DNA from: Trinickia caryophylli
Lineage (GTDB): Bacteria; Pseudomonadota; Gammaproteobacteria; Burkholderiales; Burkholderiaceae
Direction: 5' to 3'
NCBI RefSeq assembly: GCF_034424545.1
Contig: NZ_CP139970.1
Coordinates: forward strand, 2,418,001 to 2,482,000
Length of the DNA stretch: 64,000 nt
The notes below the pieces were generated by a model, which ran no database searches, was not told the DNA's origin, and saw only the letters and a program-made list of their open reading frames with translations. Position numbers and translations under genes: made by a program. How positions within the stretch are numbered: the first letter of the stretch is position 1; each line of letters opens with the position of its first letter. Below, one piece after another: positions 56,594 to 64,000 of the stretch.

Positions 56594-58315
56594 ATGACTT
56601 GGAGTGACCGGCCTGCGCGCGGATGGTTTTCGCTACTGAGCGATGTGGTCGTCCTGACCCTCGCCGCGCTGTTCGTGTGGTTTTGCAGCGTTGCTTGGCA
56701 CGGTATGTCTCAACCGATAAACAGCAACGCCGAAGTTACGCTCGATGCGGCAAATCTGCCGTATTACTCGTCTCGTACAACCATGCGTTTTCTGCTCGGC
56801 TTGGTGTGCTCGACGCTATTTTCGTTTTCGCTCAGCGTGCTCGCGGCCCGGTATACGCCGATGCGGCGGATCATCCTGCCGTTCATCGATTTCGTCCAGT
56901 CCGTACCGCTGGTCGGCTTCATGACCTTTACCACCGCCTTCTTCCTGAACCTCTTTCCGAACAACACGATGGGAATGGAGGCGGCCGCCGTCTTCGCGGT
57001 CTTCACCGGCCAGACGTGGAACATGATGCTTAGCCTCTATCAGACCATCAAGGTGGTGCCGCAGGATCTGCGCGACGTCGCCGACTCGTTCAATTACAAC
57101 GCCTGGCAGCGGTTCTGGCGTCTGGAGTGGCCGTATTCGGCACCGGGCTTCCTATGGAACGTCATCAATTCTCAAACCGCCGCGTGGTTTGCATTGGTCG
57201 CGTCCGAAGCGATACCTGCCGCGAAGGGCGGCACGGTATTGCTTCCCGGCATCGGTTCGTATGTGTCCGTCGCATTGAGGCAGGGAAGTGTCCCCGGAAT
57301 CGCGTGGGCCTTCATCGCGCTCGCGCTCAATGTCGTATTGACCGACCAGCTCGTATTCAGGCCGCTTGTGCGCTACACGATACGGTTCAAGAACGACAAC
57401 ACATCATCCAGACGGGACGGCTTGCACAGGTCCTGGCTCTATGACTGCCTTCGAGCATCCAGCATCGCGCAGGGCGCAGTTCAACCTTTGCGTGCCGTGG
57501 TTCGTTTCTGGCTCTTTCAGCTACCCAAGGCATGGTACGCGCTGCACTTGCATCGCGTAACGGCAACGCTTGCACGCCTGAACCAATTATGGGCAACGCT
57601 GTGGTATGCCGGCCTGGCCACGGCCGGCGTGTATGTGGGCTACAAGCTCTGGACGATCTATCCCAAGGACAGCTTCGATGTCCTTCCCTGGTGGATGTTG
57701 GAGACGGTCTCACGCGTCCTGCTGGCGATCGTGCTGAGCATGCTGCTATTCGTGCCTATCGGAGTCTGGTTGGCGCGCGCCCCGAGGCGGCTCGCCATTG
57801 CTCAACCGGTTGTGCAGATTCTCGCTGCGATGCCGTCCAACATCTATTACCCGATCATCGCGTTCTTCGTTACGACACGACATCAGAGCCACGGCTGGTG
57901 GACCATCCCGATGATCATGGCGGGGACGCAGTGGTACTACCTGTTCAATACGATCGGCGGCACGCTTGCGATTCCAAACCACATCACGGACGTCAGCAGG
58001 TCGTTCGGTCTGAGAGGAAAAGCGTGGTGGCGTCTTTACATGCTGCCATCGATCTACCCCTATCTGGTCACGGGCACCATCGCGGCTGTCGGCGGCGCAT
58101 GGAATGCCGCCATCGCGGCCGAGGTCATGCAATGGGGCTCGCAGACGGTCCACGCGTCGGGCTTGGGGGCATATATCTCGCAGGCCATGGATAGAGGCGA
58201 CGAAGGCGCGGTCGCGCTCGGCTGCTCCGCCATGTGCCTCATGGTCGGCATCGTCTTCGTGTTCGTCTGGCGCCCCCTGCATCGCTTCGCCGAACACAGA
58301 TACAGGCACGACTAA
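56594..58315 (+). CDS. Fused two-module ABC transporter permease
   Basis: 573 residues containing two binding-protein-dependent permease modules in one chain. Module 1 (about 60-275) has the docking loop PQDLRDVADSFNYNAWQRFWRLEWPY; module 2 (about 370-570) has ITDVSRSFGLRGKAWWRLYMLPSIYP. Each carries about six helices. It resembles NitT/TauT-class permeases, in which fused forms occur. The ATPase gene follows after 7 bp. No substrate-binding protein gene is in the neighbourhood, so the substrate is unknown. Confidence 0.85.
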   Translation: MTWSDRPARGWFSLLSDVVVLTLAALFVWFCSVAWHGMSQPINSNAEVTLDAANLPYYSSRTTMRFLLGLVCSTLFSFSLSVLAARYTPMRRIILPFIDFVQSVPLVGFMTFTTAFFLNLFPNNTMGMEAAAVFAVFTGQTWNMMLSLYQTIKVVPQDLRDVADSFNYNAWQRFWRLEWPYSAPGFLWNVINSQTAAWFALVASEAIPAAKGGTVLLPGIGSYVSVALRQGSVPGIAWAFIALALNVVLTDQLVFRPLVRYTIRFKNDNTSSRRDGLHRSWLYDCLRASSIAQGAVQPLRAVVRFWLFQLPKAWYALHLHRVTATLARLNQLWATLWYAGLATAGVYVGYKLWTIYPKDSFDVLPWWMLETVSRVLLAIVLSMLLFVPIGVWLARAPRRLAIAQPVVQILAAMPSNIYYPIIAFFVTTRHQSHGWWTIPMIMAGTQWYYLFNTIGGTLAIPNHITDVSRSFGLRGKAWWRLYMLPSIYPYLVTGTIAAVGGAWNAAIAAEVMQWGSQTVHASGLGAYISQAMDRGDEGAVALGCSAMCLMVGIVFVFVWRPLHRFAEHRYRHD

Positions 58316-58322
58316 TGGAGAG

Positions 58323-59156
58323 ATGTACGAGATGCACGAACCGGCATTGCTGAAATTGAAGAACGTCGGCAAGACGTTTGTGAACAGCCGCGGAACACGC
58401 GAAGCGGTGCTGCAGGGAATCGATCTGGACGTCGGGCCGCGCGAGTTCGTCAGTATCCTGGGGAGATCGGGTTGCGGAAAGTCCACGCTCTTGAAGGTGA
58501 TGGGCGGGCTGGTTACGCCGACACATGGCACGGTCTCGCTGATGGGCCAAAAGGTGAGTGGGCCTCAAAGCGCGGTCGGCATGGTATTTCAGACATTCGC
58601 GTTGTACCCCTGGCTTTCTGTATTTGACAACATCGCGTTCGGGCTCATTGCGAGGGGCTGCGCGCGTGCGGCTATCGATGCAGCAGTGTCCCCCCTGGTC
58701 GAGCTGATCGGCCTCCAGGGCTATGCAGACGCGTATCCACGGGAACTTTCCGGCGGGATGCGCCAGCGAGTCGGCTTCGCTCGCGCGTTAGCGGTGCAGC
58801 CGGACTTGCTGTTGCTGGACGAACCGTTTTCGGCGTTGGATATGTTCACCGCTCGGAAACTGCGAGCCGATCTGATGGCGATGTGGACGGGCGCCAGGAT
58901 CCGCACGCGCTCCATGATCATGGTTACGCACGACGTCTCGGAGGCCGTCATGCTGTCCGATCGTGTGTTCTTGCTCGAAGGCCGTCCAGGCCGGATTACG
59001 GAACGCATCAGGATCGATACGCCGCGCGAGGAGCGCGTGCTCGGCAACATGCACGGCATGATCGAGTACATCACGGACTTGCTCGAGCTGCCGACGGGCG
59101 GCCACGCGAGCCATTCGCACTTATCCGATTCCATTGGCAGAAGGAGCGGCGATTGA
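58323..59156 (+). CDS. ABC transporter ATP-binding protein (NitT/TauT type)
   Basis: 277 residues. Walker A GRSGCGKSTLL, Q-loop VFQTFALYPWLSVFDNIAFGL, signature LSGGMRQRVGFARAL, Walker B LLLLDEPFSALD, H-loop VTHDVSEAVMLSDRV. The closest look is to nitrate/taurine/sulfonate ATPases. An in-frame Met three codons on is a possible start. Encoded directly after the fused permease. Confidence 0.92.
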   Translation: MYEMHEPALLKLKNVGKTFVNSRGTREAVLQGIDLDVGPREFVSILGRSGCGKSTLLKVMGGLVTPTHGTVSLMGQKVSGPQSAVGMVFQTFALYPWLSVFDNIAFGLIARGCARAAIDAAVSPLVELIGLQGYADAYPRELSGGMRQRVGFARALAVQPDLLLLDEPFSALDMFTARKLRADLMAMWTGARIRTRSMIMVTHDVSEAVMLSDRVFLLEGRPGRITERIRIDTPREERVLGNMHGMIEYITDLLELPTGGHASHSHLSDSIGRRSGD

Positions 59157-59192
59157 ATCGTTCGACGAAAACAGTTTCGCAAGTCAGAAAGC

Positions 59193-59771
59193 ATGTCAGT
59201 GATGACGAAGTTCTCGATTGCAGCGCTACTCGGTATCGCCTGGTCGGCCGCTTTCGGCTCTCCCGGCGAGCCATCCGAAACGAACTGGGGGTTCTACGTC
59301 GGCGTAGCACCCAGTTACACATCGATCGACCATCAGGGCGCAATGGCATATGTGGGCCACAGGGGGCTCGCATACGGTGACATCCTTCGTGTCGGAGCCG
59401 AGTTTCAACTGGCCAGCTTTGGGGTGGCGCCGATAACGGATGAACATGGCACGACACACCGCATCAACACCTACAGCTCGAGTGCCTCGACCGTCATCGC
59501 CTTCGATATAGGGAGGTTTCAATTCTTCACCAAACTCGGTGTGGCCAAGATGACCACGCTTCCAACCGCATTCAGCGCTAACCCGAAGGAGAAGTTCTAC
59601 GAGACGTTTGGCCCCTCGCTCGGCCTGGGTGCGGCGTTCAAGGTTACGGAGCATCTTGCCGCGCGCATCGAGTGGCACCAGGATTTTTCGATTGGGCAGC
59701 AGGCATTCGATGGGGGGAAGGGATCGCGGAACCCCGGGATGTTGGCAGCCGGGTTGCGATTTATGTTTTAG
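59193..59771 (+). CDS. Outer-membrane beta-barrel protein
   Basis: 192 residues with a signal peptide (about 1-23, ending AAFGSPGE). The rest alternates polar and hydrophobic residues in about eight strands (NWGFYVGVAPSYTSID, VGAEFQLASFG, STVIAFDIGRFQFFTKLGVAKM, GLGAAFKVTEHLAARIEW) and ends in LRFMF, the aromatic barrel-insertion signature. OmpA/OmpW-size barrel of unknown role. Follows the ABC genes on the same strand. Confidence 0.75.
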   Translation: MSVMTKFSIAALLGIAWSAAFGSPGEPSETNWGFYVGVAPSYTSIDHQGAMAYVGHRGLAYGDILRVGAEFQLASFGVAPITDEHGTTHRINTYSSSASTVIAFDIGRFQFFTKLGVAKMTTLPTAFSANPKEKFYETFGPSLGLGAAFKVTEHLAARIEWHQDFSIGQQAFDGGKGSRNPGMLAAGLRFMF

Positions 59772-59815
59772 GCGCTCAGTACGCGTCAAGCGCCGCCTCG
59801 GAGTACAGGAACACC

Positions 59816-60292
59816 ATGAAAGCACGCTCAATCCTGGCACTTGTCGTAGCGATCTGCGGACTTGTGGCTTGCTCGACCGAGAACAGCGTGAGGGAACACT
59901 ATCGTCCAACGGAGGGGCTCGCAAAACGATCGAGCGGCACCGGACAAAAAAAATTCACGTTCAGCGTGACCAGCGATTTTGCGGTCTATACCGATGAATT
60001 ACGTTCTCTTCTGGCTCAAGGCTACTATGTGAAGGGGGCCTCCATCTGGCTCGACCAAAATTCTGATGACTATCTGAAGCAATCGATCGACGTACGTTCG
60101 GAAAATTGGGCTGATGTCGTTCTCGTGAACGCAGGATTCGATCACGAGGACGAAATGCTTTTTGACAGGCCGCTCCCGGCATGCTGTTCGAAACCGCGTC
60201 GGGAGCAAGGCGACAACTGCGACTGCTGCAAAAAACAGGATCGCATCAAGCGCTACTGGTACCGGCACGTCATACATTTCCTGGCGAAATGA
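59816..60292 (+). CDS. Predicted lipoprotein with Cys-rich C-terminus
   Basis: 158 residues from MKARSILALVVAICGLVACS. Lipobox LVAC with Cys at about residue 19. The central region (KKFTFSVTSDFAVYTDELRS to WADVVLVNAGFDHED) looks like a folded domain. Near the C-terminus come ACCSKPRREQGDNCDCCKK, five cysteines in 15 residues, suggesting disulfides or metal binding. No family recognised. Downstream of the beta-barrel gene by 44 bp. Confidence 0.65.
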   Translation: MKARSILALVVAICGLVACSTENSVREHYRPTEGLAKRSSGTGQKKFTFSVTSDFAVYTDELRSLLAQGYYVKGASIWLDQNSDDYLKQSIDVRSENWADVVLVNAGFDHEDEMLFDRPLPACCSKPRREQGDNCDCCKKQDRIKRYWYRHVIHFLAK

Positions 60293-60488
60293 CCGGGGCG
60301 TCCGGCACGCCGGGCCTCGCGCAAAATGGTTTCGGTATCGACCGGTTCACGCTCTCGGTTCGTGCGACGGACTCGAACGCGATGATCGCTTTCATCGGGG
60401 GAGGCGCGTGCCGGCGGGACCTCCCAGGTGGACGGGTGGCGCAATGGGAGCGGCTATCGTACGTACCGCACCGGCCTCGATCGCCGCG

Positions 60489-61403
60489 CTAGATGGCGCC
60501 CCGGTCGCGCGGCGCATCGCTGCACACGCGCCGGAGCGAGGCGCGCAGCCATCGATGTGCCGAATCGCCTTCCAGGCGCGGATGCCAGATCTGCGACACG
60601 GTGATGTCGGGCGTGTGCACGGGCAACCGAAACATATGCATGCCGTCCCGCGCGTGTTCGGTCTGTTTTTGCGGCACGTTTGCGATGAGGTCGCTCGTTC
60701 GGGCGAGCGCGAGCGCGTCGGCGAAGTTCGGCACGATGACGCTGACCACGCGCTCGATGCCGAATGCAGCGAGCGCTTCATCGATCGGCCCGAATGGCAG
60801 CCCGCGGCGCGACACACTGATATGCCGGAACGCCGCATATTGCTGCACGGTGACTTCCGTGTCGGCGAGCGGGTGCTCGCGCCGCACGACGCCGACATAG
60901 CTGTCGCGAAACAGCGCCTGAATGCGCAGCTCGGGCGCCATATGATTGACGACGCCCACCTCCAGGTCCGCCACGCCGTCGCGCAGCATGGCCCCGCTCT
61001 TGTCGGGCTTGGCGGCGAATCGCACCCGTACGTGAGGAGCCTCCGCCTCTATCAGCGCAGCGATTCCCGCGCCATAGCGTTCGATAAAACCATCGTTGGC
61101 GCGAATCGTAAACGTTCTCTCCAACGAGTTCAGATCGAGGTGGGCGGAGGGCCGCAGTACCGTCTGCGCATCCGCCACGACCGAATGCACCTTGTCGCGC
61201 AATTCGAGCGCGAGCGGCGTGGGCACGAGCCGATGCCCTGCCCGTACGAGCAACTGGTCGCCCATGATCGTGCGCAGCCGGGCCAGCGCGCGGCTCATGC
61301 CTGACGGACTCAACTCGAGCCGCTGTGCCGCCCGTGCGACGCTTTGCTCGGTCAACAGCACGTCGAGCACTACAAGCATGTTCAAGTCCACGGAGGAGGT
61401 CAT
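60489..61403 (-). CDS. LysR-family transcriptional regulator
   Basis: 304 residues. N-terminal HTH: MLVVLDVLLTEQSVARAAQRLELSPSGMSRALARLR, in the NodD/nahR-like subgroup style (LNMLVVLDVLL). The substrate domain follows (ERTFTIRANDGFIERYGAG). GGAGG precedes the ATG at 61403. Divergent from a LuxR-type gene. Target unknown. Confidence 0.9.
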   Translation of the reverse strand: MTSSVDLNMLVVLDVLLTEQSVARAAQRLELSPSGMSRALARLRTIMGDQLLVRAGHRLVPTPLALELRDKVHSVVADAQTVLRPSAHLDLNSLERTFTIRANDGFIERYGAGIAALIEAEAPHVRVRFAAKPDKSGAMLRDGVADLEVGVVNHMAPELRIQALFRDSYVGVVRREHPLADTEVTVQQYAAFRHISVSRRGLPFGPIDEALAAFGIERVVSVIVPNFADALALARTSDLIANVPQKQTEHARDGMHMFRLPVHTPDITVSQIWHPRLEGDSAHRWLRASLRRVCSDAPRDRGAI

Positions 61404-61492
61404 GGCGGTAACCGATCAGCACGCCGCATGTGGCGCCGTAATCATGAATATAGTGCGTGCCACGCATCTTCCGTAGCCCGATAGGTGGGATT

Positions 61493-62053
61493 ATGCTGAT
61501 CGGCATTAATGCGCGCCGCGATATTCGGTTACTCGTCGTCGTTTATGGCCTATACGAGGACGGTACGGCCGCCGATACGTTCAATTCCATTGCCTCGAGC
61601 GAAGCGGGGATTCCAACTCTTCTTGTCCGTCTTCCTTCCTTGCCGGTACGCCGGCAGTCATCCTCGATTTTCGAAGTAGCCGTCCAGATCCGGGTTCATG
61701 CGGAGTGCTGCTTGCTGCCGTCGGCACGGATGGCGATCAAACTGGTGACATGGCAGCGATTGCTTTCTATTGCGGAGCAAAATATGGAGCAACTGATTAA
61801 TCGCGAGGGGTATAAACCCCCACTGCCGCTACGGGGCGATGCAACGGGTGTGACGCCGCTCAGCGAGCGCGAATGCGAAGTCATGCACTGGGCCGCGGCA
61901 GGCAAGACCTCGTGCGAAATTGGCCTCATTCTCGGCGTGACCGAAAGAACGATCAACTTTCACGTAGCGCGCGCGATATCCAAACTGAACGCATCGAACA
62001 AGACGCATGCCGCGGTCAAGGCGGTTATGCTCGGCATCATCGGGTTCCGCTGA
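61493..62053 (+). CDS. LuxR-type HTH regulator with atypical N-terminus
   Basis: 186 residues from MLIGINARRDIRLLVVVYG, with AGGTGGG just upstream; an in-frame GTG at 61457 is possible. The C-terminal HTH is clear: LSERECEVMHWAAAGKTSCEIGLILGVTERTINFHVARAISKL, with the AVKAVMLG tail seen in acyl-homoserine-lactone-type LuxR proteins. The N-terminal ~115 residues do not show the autoinducer-domain motifs and are shorter than usual, so this may be a diverged or truncated LuxR solo. Confidence 0.75.
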   Translation: MLIGINARRDIRLLVVVYGLYEDGTAADTFNSIASSEAGIPTLLVRLPSLPVRRQSSSIFEVAVQIRVHAECCLLPSARMAIKLVTWQRLLSIAEQNMEQLINREGYKPPLPLRGDATGVTPLSERECEVMHWAAAGKTSCEIGLILGVTERTINFHVARAISKLNASNKTHAAVKAVMLGIIGFR

Positions 62054-62349
62054 CGGGCCGAGCCCATACCGCGCGGCGGCGGCCGGTACCATAACTACGG
62101 CCGGCCCGCGGTGCGCGAAATTCGAATAAAACCAATAGAAGAGGAAAGAGACGGGGCAAAACGTTTACCATTGAACCCCTTTTCATTCGCGCGTTTGGAA
62201 CCGGTAACGCGAGATGATCGCACGCAATGCGCAGTCTCCGAGCATGCGCGTAATGACTCGAATGAAAATGTATAGACTGCTTGATCTATTCCCGCCGAAC
62301 GGGCATTGCATATGCTTTGTGATTCTGAATGCGAAATTCAGCATGCGGC

Positions 62350-63045
62350 TTAAAGAAATTGCGCGCGTGGCTCGGTGTGCCGATGAACCACGCCGTGGCG
62401 TGGCCGCTGCGCGCGAGGCGAAACGCGCCGTTGCCGAACGGCGCCGGCGAGCCTCGACAGCAAAGGCTGATGCTCCCCGGCGGGTGCTCCGCACGAAATC
62501 GGCAGAATCCGCAGAACGAGCCCGCATGCGGATGCATCGCCATGCGCGATACAGGCGGCCGTTTCGCTGGCTAGCGTCATATGGCGGTGCGCCTCGGCGC
62601 CCGTCTGGCAACCGATGATCGTGGCGCTTGCGTCGTCGCCGCCACGCACGTGGGTGTCTGCGACAAGCGCGGGATGGGCGGCCCCATCGTTGTCGAGCCA
62701 ATTCCAGCGCACGATGCCGGCGGCGAGCGGCCATGACGGCGCGGCCGGCCCGAGCGGATTGCCCGCATCGATGCCGATGGCGACGGGCACGCCCAGCGCA
62801 TGCAGCCGGCGCGCGACGGCAGCGCGACGATGATCGCCGCGCGTGACCGACTCGATCCGGGTCTTGCGAACGAGCGCGAGTATTTCGAGCTCACCGCCGT
62901 ACGCGTTGCGCCAGGTCCGCAGATGCCTTGCCATTTCGATGGCGCATAGGGTGGGGTGATCGGCTTCGATCAATACGAGCAGGCGATCGTCGATACCGTG
63001 ACGGATCGCCTGGACCCGGCGCCACGTCGAATTGGGGCACAGCAT
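62350..63045 (-). CDS. Hypothetical protein
   Basis: 231 residues from MLCPNSTWRRVQAIRHGIDD, with AGGAGACC just before the ATG. The first ~190 residues look protein-like (LLVLIEADHPTLCAIEMARHLRTW, VAIGIDAGNPLGPAA, ALVADTHVRGGDDASATIIG). The C-terminal 40 are Arg-rich and may reflect a frameshift or poor conservation. No family recognised. Confidence 0.5.
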   Translation of the reverse strand: MLCPNSTWRRVQAIRHGIDDRLLVLIEADHPTLCAIEMARHLRTWRNAYGGELEILALVRKTRIESVTRGDHRRAAVARRLHALGVPVAIGIDAGNPLGPAAPSWPLAAGIVRWNWLDNDGAAHPALVADTHVRGGDDASATIIGCQTGAEAHRHMTLASETAACIAHGDASACGLVLRILPISCGAPAGEHQPLLSRLAGAVRQRRVSPRAQRPRHGVVHRHTEPRAQFL

Positions 63046-63216
63046 GGAGGTCTCCTCGCGAGCAGGGTTCGGTGCCGGCCGTCATGCCGGCGCTCGCGCG
63101 AAAAAAACACCGCCCCAATGTAGCCGCGGCAGTTGCGAGGCGAAACTGACAGGAATGTCAGTGGGTGCGCACCCCCTCCCATGATTGCCTGCCCCCACTG
63201 CTCACCGCCGGCGCGT

Positions 63217-64000
63217 TCACACGGGTGCGGGGTTGCGCTCGGCGAAGCTTTCCTGATGCCAGTACGGATAAGCGGGGCGTAGCTTGCTCGCCTCGTCGAG
63301 CGTGGCGATGTGCTCGGTGCTCAACGTCCAGCCGACGGCGCCAAGGTTCTGCCGCAACTGCTCCTCGTTGCGCGCGCCGATGATGACGCTCGATACGCTC
63401 GGGCGCCGCAGCAGCCAGTTCAGCGCGATCTGCGCAATCGTTTTGCCCGTTTCCTGCGCCACGGCATCGAGTGCATCGACGACGCGGTACAGGTACTCGT
63501 CGGGCACGGGCGGTCCGATGTCGGCGGTTTTGTGCAGACGGCTGACGGCGGGCAGCGGCTGACCGCGGCGGATCTTGCCCGTGAGCCGGCCCCAGCCGAG
63601 CGGGCTCCAGACCACGGCGCCCACGCCTTGATCGAGTGCGAGCGGCATGAGCTCCCACTCGTAATCGCGGCCGATCAGCGAGTAGTAGGTCTGATTGGCG
63701 ACGTAGCGCGGGTAGCCATAGCGGTCGGCTACGGCGAGCGACTTCATCAGATGCCAGCCCGAAAAGTTCGATACGCCCGCATAACGGATCTTGCCTGCAC
63801 GCACGAGGTCGTCGAGCGTGGAGAGCACCTCTTCCACGGGGGTCCTCGCATCGAAGCCGTGCAGTTGGAAGAGATCGATGTAATCGGTCTGCAAACGTTT
63901 GAGCGCCGCATCGACCGCCTTGATCAGGTGGTGGCGCGACGAGCCGACGTTGTTCGGCTCGTCGTCGAAACGAAACGTTGCCTTCGTGGAAATCAACGCC
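63217..64000 (-). CDS. Aldo/keto reductase (5' end beyond window)
   Basis: About 260 C-terminal residues are visible; the true start lies to the right. The frame enters at LISTKATFRF (the catalytic Lys block of AKRs), then LKRLQTDYIDLFQLHGFDARTP (His), GVSNFSGWHLMK, and the cofactor-binding C-terminal RPSVSSVIIGARNEEQLRQNL. Single TIM-barrel NAD(P)H reductase of the AKR11/YajO-like kind; substrate unknown. It is not closely similar to the AKR at 7.7 kb. Confidence 0.92.
   Translation of the reverse strand, partial: ALISTKATFRFDDEPNNVGSSRHHLIKAVDAALKRLQTDYIDLFQLHGFDARTPVEEVLSTLDDLVRAGKIRYAGVSNFSGWHLMKSLAVADRYGYPRYVANQTYYSLIGRDYEWELMPLALDQGVGAVVWSPLGWGRLTGKIRRGQPLPAVSRLHKTADIGPPVPDEYLYRVVDALDAVAQETGKTIAQIALNWLLRRPSVSSVIIGARNEEQLRQNLGAVGWTLSTEHIATLDEASKLRPAYPYWHQESFAERNPAPV

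Overview
The window is high-G+C, densely coded chromosomal DNA from a betaproteobacterium of the Burkholderiaceae (Burkholderia sensu lato, such as Burkholderia, Paraburkholderia or Trinickia). This rests on gene content and order: an S-adenosylhomocysteine riboswitch before ahcY, the ahcY / small membrane protein / metF run, the pxpBCA set, a phasin, a small conserved protein typical of the group, and the ttcA-glmU-glmS block. I cannot name a species.

Layout. 1-4.9 kb (minus strand): start of a nitrous-oxide reduction operon in the order HiPIP, apbE/nosX-like, nosR, nosZ. nosZ runs off the left edge. A perfect FNR/DNR-type box lies upstream. 5.5-14.4 kb: small membrane proteins and lipoproteins, a PhyH-type dioxygenase, an aldo/keto reductase, SrkA kinase, a coniferyl-aldehyde-type dehydrogenase and an AidB-like acyl-CoA dehydrogenase. 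14.7-18.7 kb: a GMC oxidoreductase, a LysR regulator and a divergent lrgA/lrgB pair; an 8-bp tandem repeat lies between regulator and pair. 18.8-21.8 kb: riboswitch, ahcY, small membrane protein and metF (methyl cycle).

21.9-34.5 kb: a dipeptide-type ABC transporter locus with two substrate-binding proteins and dppBCDF. It is interrupted at 23.6-28.5 kb by a visibly lower-G+C islet. The islet carries a compact minus-strand operon: a 37-residue peptide with its own promoter, a strong hairpin terminator, two paralogous HExxH proteins, a YcaO-like protein and an MFS-type exporter. It is flanked by two 132-bp copies of the 3' end of the first binding-protein gene. This looks like an undescribed ribosomal-peptide (RiPP) cassette and is the main discovery candidate.

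34.5-54.3 kb: TraB/GumN protein, tandem LuxR-type HTH genes meeting at an A9 run, two small proteins and a phasin, the 5-oxoprolinase operon pxpBCA with a divergent MarR-type regulator and a palindromic operator, 5-formyl-THF cyclo-ligase, soluble lytic transglycosylase, an NDUFA9-like protein, glutathione transferase, cca, a MidA/NDUFAF7-like methyltransferase, a FolM-like reductase, folB-type aldolase, ttcA, glmU and glmS. 54.5-60.3 kb: an accessory segment starting with a decayed IS3-family transposase, then a small trimeric autotransporter adhesin, a fused two-module ABC permease with ATPase but no binding protein, a beta-barrel protein and a Cys-rich lipoprotein. 60.5-64 kb: LysR and LuxR-type regulators, a hypothetical protein and the 3' part of a second aldo/keto reductase.

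No rRNA, tRNA or CRISPR array was recognised. All calls were made by reading translations and motifs by eye; no database search was run.
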